Source of the DNA: Marchantia polymorpha subsp. ruderalis
Taxonomy: Eukaryota; Streptophyta; Marchantiopsida; Marchantiales; Marchantiaceae
Reading direction: 5' to 3'
Assembly (NCBI GenBank): GCA_037833965.1
Contig: AP031355.1
Location: 16,083,501 to 16,147,500 of the forward strand
DNA length: 64,000 nucleotides
In this document: positions 11,656 through 22,306 of the stretch, piece by piece
Numbering within the stretch: position 1 is the stretch's first letter
How the letters are laid out: the number at the start of each line of letters is the position of its first letter
The notes under the pieces: generated by a model
Told to the model about the DNA's origin: nothing
Database searches by the model: none
What the model saw: only the letters and a program-made list of their open reading frames with translations
Program-made: the position numbers and the translations under genes

Positions 11656-13552
11656 TTTGTGAAATCTCTATATGTTTTTTGTGTGGTGTGGTATCTCAGT
11701 CAGTTGCTAGAAAGACCAATGAATGACCTGCAGCTGCCTGATGATACTGGATTCGAGGTCTCCATTTATGGGCTCTCTCGTCGTCGATTATCCCACTGTT
11801 TCCGATATTGCCTCCCTCTGAAAAACTTGGAGTGTTTCCTCAGCTCGGGTCAATCAGTCCGACGGCAGTATGCCAGCACGTCTGGCCCACTGTTCTCCCC
11901 TCGAGACTCCACGACAACTCTACCATCTGTTCGAACCGTGCGCCGCAATTCCGAGTGCGGTGATTATAATTCCCAATTCCAGGTGGGGAAGTAGATCTTA
12001 CTCGCATGTGCCACTCGTGATGTCAAGACTACAGTGCAGTCGACACGAGAGTGTTCACCCCTTGCCCCATCTCGAGAGCATCTTTGGGTGTCTCCTCCCA
12101 CTATTCAGCAGTGTAGGAATTACGATTGTCGGTATTGACTGTACCTGTACATGAGCAGGTGGATTCTGGACTCTGAGAGCAAACGCACAGCTCGTGAGAT
12201 CGACCTTGAATCATAGCTGTAACCAGCATCATCTGCCTGGAGCAGGCAGCGATGGCAAACCTCGCACTGAATTCCCGTTGGGGCACGGAGACTAATCCGT
12301 GTTTCTCCCGTGCTAATCCCCATGCTTGGGACATTGTATTCATCTGTATAAACTGGAAAATGCTGAGCGATGCGTTCTTCGGGACGAATTTGTGGAGGTG
12401 AGTTCATAGAATTTTGAGTCCTTTCTAATATAAGTGTTGGCTTCATGAACTGCTTCACGCAGAAGCTTAGGATCTTCCATACCTTCACCCCTTGTAAACA
12501 TGTCCTACGGCAACCATCAGATGCTTGGGGGAGTTTTTGGAGTCGGACTTGGAACATAGCAGCGCTGCTCTGTACCTGCAATCGATGCCTGCTTGAGAAA
12601 TGTTTGACTATTAATGAGCGTGGGGCAGGTACTTTGCCAGTTACTAGCTAGTGTTCTCAGCTGCCAGTGTGTTGGAACTTTGTTTCGAAGTAACTGGTCA
12701 TTTACTCGAGTTCTAAGAATCCATCAGGTGCTTCATGTATATGCTTTAACTTTTCCATATGGGAAATTATCTTTTTGATATTTTTTCAGCTTCCACTTCT
12801 GATCTGAATACGCTCCAAATCCCCCGTTTCTAGGCTTTTTGATGCTGCTGATTACACGTTGTCCCAGTAAATGCATGCTTATTTTATGCACGCTTGATAT
12901 GATCTGGACTTTTTCAGACTGTCACAATCATTTGGACTTCTCTGGAGAGAGAATTACAATGTTTCCACTGTGAGCAAGAATAGGAGATTTTAATCTCGAT
13001 CCATCGTTCTCTTTTTTTTCTTTGCAAATCAAATTTTCTCATCTAAATGATTGGGATGAGATTCTTCTTCTTTGGAATATCTCCTCAGTTTCAGTAGATT
13101 CTTTCCATTTCAAATCTCAGAAAACAATCGGAAATTCTGTCTTCATACAAGGGAGTCCTTGAAAGTTCATAAAGAAGGTCCTTGAAAGAAAGAAAGTCCT
13201 GCAGGCAGAAAGAAGGGACACATAAGCTCAAGTATGAAGGTTCTCCAGAACCTCGTGATCTCTCCAACATAGATGTCATGCCCCAGCAATGACTTCAACG
13301 TAGTGATAGCCCTAACAATTACCAAAGCGGAGCAGAAGCCATTCTGAAACACACGCTGGATCGAAGAAACTAGACACGCTGGATCTCAGACACGCTGGAT
13401 TGCGCTGACATATGCATTCCTGCAGATTTAATAACCCACTAATATACACAAGTCTGAAAATTGGAAGTCTCCAGTAAAATGACAGTCAGAAGGCATTAGC
13501 CTTCTGACTACAATTTTTTTACCAGTAGCGTATATCAGTTGTCGGCCACAGA
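11656..13552. other. Upstream region of DMP copy 1 and intergenic DNA
   Basis: No convincing gene. Around 11738-11772 the sequence resembles 15962-15996 upstream of the second DMP gene, suggesting that the duplication included 5' flank. A 153-residue minus-strand frame (12120-12581) has no family motif and is probably chance. Three CACGCTGGAT units lie at about 13354-13405. Confidence 0.4.
13484..13509. repeat. 11-bp perfect hairpin, 4-nt loop
   Basis: AGTCAGAAGGC (13484-13494), loop ATTA, then GCCTTCTGACT (13499-13509). A T-rich run follows on the + strand, so it resembles a simple stem-loop, but no gene ends here. Confidence 0.85.
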
Positions 13553-14110
13553 GTGCAAGGTAGAAAACAAAAATCTGGCAAGCGAAAGTGCAGGTGGATT
13601 GCGCGTCGAACAAGATCTTGGAGTTTCATCTCTGAATTATTCTCCCTGATTCCGCACAACCAAGTCGAGCATATCACTCTTTTCCTCGAAGACGTCAATG
13701 TTCTGATAGGATACGCTGAATCTGGAGTTATTTATCTCTCTTCTGTGTATGTTAAGAATTGCCAGCATCGGAATGCTTCGGCGTTGACGACGGAGATCAC
13801 TAGGAATTTGTACAACCAGATGACTCGTCTAATTAAAAAAATGTTGATAATGCTACACCGACGGGCGTAATCGAGGGAATTTCAGACTTCATCAGGCTCA
13901 GAGCTGGATCTTTCTCTTGGACCCGGCACCTTGGTGGATCTTGGGATGAAGGCTACTCGACCACTGCATATTCTGTTGATTGGAATAACAGAAACCAAAC
14001 CGGCGCTTTTGTCAGCAGGTTGAACCAGGAAAGCGACAAAGCTAGTTGAGACATGAAACTCGTCTTGGATCTCACTGGAAAACCTGTTGATAAAATTGTG
14101 GCCATAGTTT
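13553..14110 (+). pseudogene. Basic secretory protein (PF04450-type) pseudogene
   Basis: Decayed member of the plant basic-secretory-protein family (zincin-like secreted proteins, often pathogen-induced). From about 13608 the frame runs HITLFLEDVNVLIGYAESGVIYLSSVYV, then TEITRNLYNQMTRLI, where the family has the metal site LYHEMTH: both His and the Glu are replaced (Asn, Gln, Arg). A frame change in the A-run near 13836-13842 then gives TPTGVIEGISDFIRLRAG, followed by GGSWDEGYSTTAYSVDW and FVSRLNQESDKAS. A TGA precedes DMKLVLDLTGKPVDKIV, the usual C-terminal motif. No signal peptide is seen upstream. Lost metal ligands, a frameshift and a stop argue against function. Family assignment is from memory of the conserved blocks. 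Confidence 0.75.
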
Positions 14111-15230
14111 CAGCAATGCCTTTTATCGTGAACGCTTGTGCTCAAAATTTACTTTTTCATCCGAAAAGATGGATTAGAAAAAGTGCAAGGCTCTTGGTAC
14201 TTGTGCTGCATGGGCACGCTTTCCAGCTTCCTGCACGTACTTATGGCTGAGAACGGAGCTGAGATACCAAACCTTTATTCTTAGTAGGGAAACCATTGAG
14301 TCTGACGAATAGTGAGTGCTGCCACTCAGCTGAACTATCATGTAAGGCAGTTTTGTAAAAAAAAATTGCCCAATGCAGTACTCTGACAAAATTCCTGGCC
14401 TAATCACTTTCATATACTGCACGAAGTAAACCTTTCAACGAAATATCCTGTCATCACGGATATCCTTGCTTCAGGATAGGAAACCATTCGGAACAGAGAC
14501 AAACAGTAACTTATGCCTATGTCACTTATGAAAGCGGTTTTATTGCTGGAGCAGGACAAGTCCGTCTGTAGTTTTGTGCGAACAATTAAAATAGCTGAGA
14601 CAAATGCTGAAAATATGGACTTATCGGAAAATTAGTCTGAAGTGAGAGACGGAAGTCCTACACGTTTTCTAGTGAAAGTGAAAGGCCATGAATTTTCGTT
14701 CCACACTGAAATGTTCTGCCTTGTTACTTTCGACGCTTTCTTCACAGAGAGATGCGAGAGACCTCCAGTTTTGAATCGGCATGAGTCAAATAAGTCATGA
14801 TGAATGCGGGTAGCATAGATTTTAATTTTATGTACGATCTATTGTTTGATTGAAATTCGTGGCAGGCAGTAAGGCAACCGTACCAGCTTCATTTGAACAT
14901 GTAGTCAGAAACAACTACGCTAGGAAACAAATGCAACTGCTGCATAGTGAAGTGATCTGAGATTTTCTCTCAGTTTTATTGTACGAGGAACGACAACATG
15001 AAGGTGACGATATGGACAGAATCTGCACAAGGGCAATGGGATTACTACGACATATGTTTCTGACTGTCCAGATCAACATTCGACCAAGTTGATCAATCTT
15101 ATGGAATAGATTTAAAGCTCTGCGTCTACTCTATCTTGGACTCTGAGCCGGGTAAGCGGAACTCGGTTAGAAACTTTCGCGATTCAAGCGTCGTTACAAA
15201 ACTTTCTGCACCGGAGTCTTGGGTTAGAGC
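14111..15230. other. Intergenic stretch, no gene recognised
   Basis: No frame with recognisable motifs. The DNA runs from the end of the secretory-protein pseudogene to the 3' end of the second DMP gene. Confidence 0.4.
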
Positions 15231-15896
15231 TTAGTTTGCCTGGCTAGCGCTGCTCTTGGCCGGCGAGACGGGAAATCCGATACCATGCCTTGTCGACGGA
15301 AATGTTGCGAAGACCACACTAACAAGTATAGAAACAAAAGCTGGCAGGTTCCGCACCACATCATCGCTGAGATCCTGAAACAAGCAGGACCGGATGTTGG
15401 GAGTCAAGAGTGCGCACGTGGCGAAGACCACGAGGGAGAGCAGTGCGTACACGAAGTCACTGAATCTGAGCTTGTACCGCTCCGAGTCCGTGGGCTGGAG
15501 GGCGATCGGCAGCTGAGGAGTCCACAATCCACCGAGACCGACCACCCCATAGTACACTTTGCCGTCCAACGCTTGGAAGCTGTCAGTGAAGCAGGAGAAG
15601 AAACAGAAGACCGCGAAGAAGATAGTGGTGGCCATGGTGAGCCATAACTCCGAAGGCTGGTCGCACTTTCCGTTGCCCGTAATAATTGGAGCTATGGTCG
15701 TGAAGGCCAGAAACGTCCCCGTGGGCAGCAGATTGGCCAGATTCGAAATTCCATCGGACACACCGTTCACAAACCCTCCTACGGTTCCGACTTTCACATT
15801 CGCAAGCTCAGACCGCTCTTCCGAGGGCTCCCGATCTCGTATCGTGATGGCCGATGACGGCACCAGAGGAGCTGTAAGTGCGGCGGAGGTGGTCAT
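15231..15896 (-). CDS. DMP family (DUF679) membrane protein, copy 2
   Basis: Paralogue of the DMP gene at 10963-11655: same strand, single exon, 221 residues, start complementary to 15894-15896. It keeps all family blocks: SNLANLLPTGTFLAF, KCDQPSELWL, CFFSCFTDSF, GLWTPQLP, PNIRSCLF and PSTRHGIGFPVSP. The central membrane core is nearly the same as copy 1, while the N-terminal 45 residues and the loop after helix 2 differ most. Both start codons sit in a similar context (CATTTTGTGAA on the + strand). A direct tandem duplication with a pseudogene left between the copies is the simplest history. No disabling change is seen; the two may differ in expression. Confidence 0.93.
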   Translation of the reverse strand: MTTSAALTAPLVPSSAITIRDREPSEERSELANVKVGTVGGFVNGVSDGISNLANLLPTGTFLAFTTIAPIITGNGKCDQPSELWLTMATTIFFAVFCFFSCFTDSFQALDGKVYYGVVGLGGLWTPQLPIALQPTDSERYKLRFSDFVYALLSLVVFATCALLTPNIRSCLFQDLSDDVVRNLPAFVSILVSVVFATFPSTRHGIGFPVSPAKSSASQAN

Positions 15897-18800
15897 TTTG
15901 TGAATTCTCGTCGAGATCTCAAGGAATCTGGAAGTCGACTGTGAGGTCTACGAATGCCCTGCCCGATGATTCTGTGAACGATCTCACCGTTTATGGCACT
16001 CGAACTGGCGTCTGTGATCCTGGAGTAAGGTTGCAACAACAGCGAAGGGCTGGTCATGGTGAGGCGATGGCGGTGACGCTGTTGAGCACATACCACGTCG
16101 GGCCGGCTCTTGAAATTCCGCTGTACGCAGCGTTTCAGCCGGCGGCAACCGCAGGTTTCGTATTCTGCGGCCCAATTTCCATGTCCTCGGGTGGATTGAA
16201 CAGATGGTCACGGCGGTCCTAGCGCATGCTGCGCTGCCCACGAGAATTCCGTTGACTTTGCCAGGGTCTTTCTCGTGCAGATCTCATTTTCACGATGGAA
16301 ATGAACGACGGGTTTGACCGAGACAACTTTCGTCCTCTCCTCGGCTCTATCGTGAGTGCCTTGAATCTGAAAACCCGATTTGTGTCAGATGGAAAACGCA
16401 CGTTATTCGCTCCCATGATGACCCCGCCGTTGCTGTCTGCACAGCATTTCGAGAAATCCATTCAAAACGGATTTCTTCTAAAATTAATTCATGTCGTGGG
16501 ATAATAAGTTCCATATTTTATATAATTACTCAACAATAAATTCTAGTAAAAAAACTTAACTTAGACTAATATTTGAATTATAAATAATCAGAGTCAATAG
16601 ATATTGATATATCCAAGGAAATATATCTACTATAAAATATTTACTTGCACAATTTTGCAGTCTGTATGCAGATTTAACTATGGATGTGATAGTGTATTGT
16701 AGCGATCAGTGAGTAAGGCTTAAATCCTCCGCAGATTAAGGAAACGTTGTCTTTGCCAGTCGGAGCCGTGGCAGTGTAACGTGACCTTCAAGTAAGAGCT
16801 GTGAGGTCTATTGAGCAAGTTTCTTATAGGTCACCATATCGGAGAACAGTACTTGAAGATCTAGTTCCTTGCTTGCTTCCTTCATGCTCTTACCGTGGAG
16901 GAGCATAGTGAGATGGTGAGAACCTTTGTCTCGTAGAAGTGAGATTTGCACGAGATTCTGTAAAGGCCAGTCTTGGTACAGGAGATTTCCTTGGCAAATG
17001 GATTGACACCGATTGCTTGAGAGAGAACTTCATGAATGTCAGGGGAGATGAAAATCCCTGTTTTTACCGGGGAGATTATCTTCTGCACACGAGGGGTCTC
17101 TTTCTTGGAGTTAGGGAATCAGATCCTTTCACCCAAATGTTAAGGCCATCACTCCATGAATAACTATATCGTTCATGTGAGATCTTCAGAGAAAGGAAGT
17201 AATAATCCAGCTTGAAGACATATCTGCACTACCAACAAGGAACTGCATAGAAGATCGAAAGAGCTGCTGGCATTGACAGTCCAAGTGATGATGGAGAATT
17301 CTAGGCCCAACTCTGTCAGAGCGAGTCAAATTGTCCTGGTCACCAGCGGGAGAGCCTATGAAATCTGCTCGGAGCCTCAACTTGCACCTCCCACGTCCCG
17401 TCACGCTCAAGCACATCTAAGATCCATCGATGAGATCAAGGAGTGACCAACTTAGATCCTTAAGGACAGCTGACACTACACAACGACCATTTTCAGTGGC
17501 GATAAGTGAACACAAGTATCGGTGAGAATGCTTCCGCTGTTAGTGGACTTAGAGGTGATTTCTAGGTAGAAAAATTTAATTTCATCAGACAAGAGCCACA
17601 AATCATCTTCAACCTAAATCCACAACTGAGTAATTATCAGTTACTCAGCCTCACCCATACATAGACACGAATTTCTCCTTCAAAATTTTGCTCCGGCTTT
17701 GAGACAATCAGCTAACGAGAAACGAAAATCGTGTATCTCTAACTATCTTGGTTCCTGATTAGCTACAATCTTTCGAAGGTAGAAGTGAGTAGTACTACCA
17801 CATGGATTCATCACACCATTGGCCACTCATTGCAATGTATAAGTAAAAACTGAGCCTTAACAAATGACTAAACATGCAGATAATATTCCATTAAACTCTC
17901 CTTACCATCGGAAATTCTACTCTTCAATTTGACATCAAAGGTTATGCTTCCTCGTGTTTCTCTGAAACTGAAATGAATTCATTTTTCTTTCATAAGGAAC
18001 TTTGCCAAAACTTTCTGCAACCAATCGCGAGCGAATACAGATTCAGCAAGAACTTACTTCACCTTGTTCTGTCATTTCTAACCGTACAAAAAACTAGCAG
18101 ATATAAATCCATAATGAAAGAATGTTATTCAATTAAAAAGACTCTCGATAGGCCAGGGGAGTCAATTCCCAGCATTTTATGTTCAAATATTAATCATCTG
18201 ACATATTTGAAAATCCTTTTTAAAAGAATGTCCATTGGGCTTAAGTTCTATCTGAAACATAACTCCTAAATCCTTTCACAGACGAACTTCTTCCTAGCTT
18301 CAGGCTCTAGATTTCAGACATATTAAACCGTGAAAGACCGTCGCTTTGAAATTGACAAATTCTTATACTCATATCAATTAATTTGCTACAATACGTTTAC
18401 ACTAAATTCACGACACATGATTCAACAAAGACATCTCGGACTGCACTTTTTAAAAAATGTTTAAATTTATAATTATGTGAAATTAGAATAATCATCTTTT
18501 CTTTGTAAGTTAATATATATTACACTCAATTTGGATTACAAAATCATTAATTTATTCATCCAAAAAATCATTCAAAAAAGAATATTGATTATTTAGAGAC
18601 ACTTGGCTAATGACAATGCATGATTTGAGACTATTTGCAATAGTAGTGAAATCGTTTATTCTTCATTATTTATTATGATACTACGTTCAGGTAAAAAGAA
18701 CATTTCAGCCAAGGAGCAGACTTAGTATGTCATTTTAGGCTTCACTTTTCGTTTACATTTTCTTGTCGCTACTCTAATATAGAGAAAGTATCAATTTTCA

Positions 18801-20722
18801 AATGAGACAATCAACTTCTGCTGATCTTCATAACATAAAGCAGAAGAATGAACTAATTTAATTAGGAAAAAATCATAACACGCCGTGAAGACAGGAAAAA
18901 ACGAACAAATATCATTAACTTTTCTTTTGGGCTTAGAACTTTCAACAAAGCATCAATAATATTATAAGTGCTTACTACACTACCTTAAACTATTTAGGCA
19001 TATTACCATTAATTGAACTATCTCTAGTTGATCTTGCAAATTAAAGGAAGAAATTAATGATCATTCTACAAGCAAAATCTTCCTAGAAAGAAACAATTAT
19101 GAGAATTTGATAGCACATCGTTCGCCTTGCATGACACGGTGTGCACTTGATTCTAATTTCTTTTTAACAACCATGTTTGTAAAGTGTACGATAAAGTACT
19201 ATGAAACCTACAGATGTGCCATGTTTTTCCTACAAAAATACATCATCTACACGTATGCTACTTCTTAGTTTGTTACTAAATTTTCCTTAGATTAGCTAGC
19301 TGACCACTACTAAAACGGGAAGAAATCTACAAACCAGTGAAAGATCTTTTAACCTCTTATATATAATAACCATGAAAGATTTTCAACCACTGGTTTCAAG
19401 GAGAATGCCATGCTCCACCATTACAAAAATCATTGTATATTCAGTCATTATGATGAAAAACATAAGAAAGCTGTAGCCTAAGATTGGAAGTTTCTCACAT
19501 AGAGGTATGGGGCTCCTCGTGTTAGAATATGTAAGCAACCAATCTTTTCTTAAGATTTGGAATCACTGGATACAAGAAATTTGTCATTCTCCACCAATAA
19601 AAGCTTGACTGCACATACTTTGATATTTTTGTTCACACATAGAGATAAGATCTTGGACCCGCAATACCGCACCCTAAACTTGTATGCACTTGCATCGACC
19701 TACTGATCGTAGGCACTCACATCCACATAACTCTGGAATGAGTACAAGAAAAAATAATTCCCAGCACTTCGTCTCAAAGAGAAAAGACTTGTACTTTCAT
19801 ATTTGACTGTAGGCCGGAAGTGAGATTGGAATCTCAATATCTAGTTCAAATTGTTAGAAAGCGAAAGCTCTGGTCGCGAGCCGCTAGAAAGCTCATGAGC
19901 ATATCAAGAGCACAAACAAAAAAAGTTTTTTCCGTTATTTTGATCAAAATCATATTTCCATGGACTCCCGTTTTTACTCCCGTTTAGCTTTTCGTAGTTT
20001 ATTCACCATTATAATACTTGCTACATACTCCCAACCCGAGACTCAGACACTTCTGATGCTCTCAGAGATAGATGGCAGTAGAGGTTATCAACAACTCTTT
20101 TTTTTTTAAATTCTGATTTAACATAGTATTGCAAGACAGGGAAGGGCAGCACACTGCAGTCCATTGTGGATAGTTCGGATACACCTGAGATTTACTTATA
20201 CCCTATAGCATCCTGGAAATGCCTAGTCTGATCTCCGACGTGTTCCTACTGCAATCCACTCTGTCTCTGTGGCAAGAGAACGATCTAATCTGAGATTTTC
20301 TACACAGAGATCCCACTCAGCTGAACCACAGAGTCCACTATGTGACTCGCGCATTGGCAAGTACTCGTACTTGCAAATGCACCATATTAAAGCTGCTGTT
20401 CATATCGTGTGTGCGAAATCCACATCACTCTCCTGGAAGTTGGAGTTCAAACGGACTAGATGGTAAAGAGCCCCTGACAGTTTGTGGACCCTGCTGGAAA
20501 GACCAAAACTTTCAGTAAGCCATTATGCCCTTCAGAAAAACGCTTAAAACCCACTCGAAAGTCACATCACTGGCCACAAACTTAAGTAGACTCGTCAGTT
20601 GGGTTTTGAGACGATGGAGTCAAGACATTCAGAGCTAAGCTGAAAACCAAAGCATTCGAAACGAAAGCATGATATAATGTTCGCCTTCTCCATGGAGAAG
20701 TGCAAGGAAAATCAAACAAAAT
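15897..20722. other. Long intergenic stretch, no supported gene
   Basis: 15897-16260 is the 5' flank of DMP copy 2. Minus-strand 16882-17130 reads for about 75 residues like real coding sequence (QKIISPVKTGIFISP onward) but matches no family I know, and stops follow. From 17500 to 20100 the DNA is AT-rich with only chance frames (for example 17973-18269). No RNA gene was recognised. Confidence 0.4.
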
Positions 20723-21241
20723 TCAAAGCCAGACAATTTCCAAACTCAGGTTTAAGCTCGTGAAACCTGTGGCTACTTTACCTGCCCTTACAGAAATTTT
20801 TTGACCATTGTCTGTAAGATTGTCTGCCGTCTGAAACGTGTGCTTAAGCCAACAATCACGCGACGCAGACATCACAAAACCGACGCAAGAACTTGTAATG
20901 TAGCACAAGTCCGCGCACTCGGCGGGGAGGGTATCTATACTGGAAATGAGGTCGTGACCGTAGCTATCCTTGTACGGATATACAACGCACTGCTCGCATG
21001 AGCCGGCTACAAGTGCACAATTGAAAGCCAAGCATTAGTGATCCAACTCGAGAGAGCAGACAAATTTCTTGCAGCGCAAGATGACGCGTTTCCCTACGAC
21101 TGATTCAGTGAGCTTGGTATTCAATTCACCTATCCTCAGCTCAAGCAATCGACAGAAGAAGGAGAATTCACCTCGAGACGAATACGACTCAGAGAGGAGG
21201 AGGAGAGTAAAAAGCGTCACAGCCATGGACGCTCGAGCCAT
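20723..21241 (-). CDS. Small secreted PAN/apple-like domain protein
   Basis: Probable short secreted protein with one PAN/apple-like module, a disulphide-stabilised fold used for protein or sugar binding. I propose exon 1 at 21172-21241 (MARASMAVTLFTLLLLSES, a signal peptide) with donor GTGAATTC, and exon 2 at 20723-21006 after acceptor CACTTGTAG. The phases join, giving 117 residues. Exon 2 carries SSIDTLPAECADLCYITSSC, then VGFVMSASRDCWLK, which fits the PAN pattern of spaced cysteines around an aromatic/Asp-Cys-Trp-Leu-Lys end. A good donor (GGCAG/GTAAAGT) inside exon 2 suggests that a third exon at lower coordinates may replace the last 20 or so residues. The module is clear; exon limits are tentative. 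Confidence 0.5.
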
Positions 21242-21559
21242 TGATCAAGACACCCAGATCAGTCTGCTGCGTGACGAATGGCAGTGAACTCTGAGGCCGC
21301 CGGCAGCACAAGCACCGACAGAATTGGCGCAGACAAAACCGTATGTCTAAATTACGAAATCGGAGTAGGCTCAGTCGACGTGAAAACAGAAAGTCTGAAT
21401 ATCGTCTCCCAAGTACATTCAAGACTGCCGTCGTACCAATTCACGTGTGGAAATTTGCACCATCACTACTGATGAGTGATCATCAGGTACTCTTCTTCTG
21501 CATCCTTCGACTTCAGCCCATCCAGCGACTGCCCCCATTCGAGTCCGGCATCGGCGGCG

Positions 21560-21624
21560 GGCAGGTCTTCTCAGCACCGGAATCGGGATGCGCATCGCGA
21601 ATACTGGTCCTGAGAAGACCTGCC
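21560..21624. repeat. 15-bp perfect inverted repeat, 35-nt loop
   Basis: GGCAGGTCTTCTCAG (21560-21574) and CTGAGAAGACCTGCC (21610-21624) are exact reverse complements. Pairing extends outward by GGC/GCC with one bulged G. The loop can add a few further pairs. Hairpin size is compatible with a small-RNA precursor or a foldback remnant. Confidence 0.85.
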
Positions 21625-22271
21625 GCCCTGGATCGGGACTTGTGACCTTGAGAAAAGAAAAGAAGAAGAGCTGCAGAGTCTTCAGGCCGTCGGCCGCTCG
21701 CGTTCGCCCCGGATCCGCAAGCCTCTCGTTCAAAGTTCTATTCAGCAAAGAGTGCGGTCTGGCTCTTGGGAAATTCAATGCAGTCGAGCACGATCACAAC
21801 GTCACAGACCACTCAAATTTATCGGGTCTCGTAAACCCAGCGGCATCTTGCAGGACAGATAATTCAGCGGAATATGGAAAGTTTTTGAGAAGTGGAGATC
21901 GTTCCCAAGAGCGGAAGATATCCAAAAGGCTGGAGAAGGTTGGGTCAGAACTGTGCATTTTTTTACTAATCTTATCTAATTTCTTGTTGCTCGGGGCCGG
22001 CCTTGACAGTTTTTGTGCTTCATCGAGCAGGAGCTTGACGCAGGACATATGCACTCCACCTCCTGACTTTGACATTTTTTTTCCATCATTCATGCTCTGA
22101 CTTGACTACGGCGGCTCAATGACATCTCTCTTACCGCCGTAATTTGTGACCACTTAGACACGTTCCACTAGAAACAACCATGTGACTGTGTGAACTCATG
22201 TTCATGTTACCCGTAAGCATGGTCCACGCAAATTCCATGAGGTTATTACAGTCAGACTCAAGTGTAGAGTG

Positions 22272-22306
22272 GAATTCAACCAACAGTTCCACAGTTGGTT
22301 GAATTC
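22272..22306. repeat. 13-bp perfect hairpin, 9-nt loop
   Basis: GAATTCAACCAAC (22272-22284), loop AGTTCCACA, then GTTGGTTGAATTC (22294-22306). Isolated stem-loop in intergenic DNA. Confidence 0.9.

Noticed and set aside
12120..12581. 153-residue minus-strand ORF
   Set aside because: No family motif, no signal peptide or domain, and overlapping frames of similar length on both strands; likely chance.
16882..17130. Minus-strand coding-like segment (SPVKTGIFISPDIHEVL)
   Set aside because: Reads like protein for about 75 residues but matches no family I know and is bounded by stops; noted but not called as a gene.
17973..18269. 98-residue AT-rich ORF
   Set aside because: Codon use follows base composition only, and no homologous motif is visible.
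21588..22100. 170-residue ORF upstream of the receptor kinase
   Set aside because: Composition without motifs and an opposing ORF over the same bases; no splice or promoter support.
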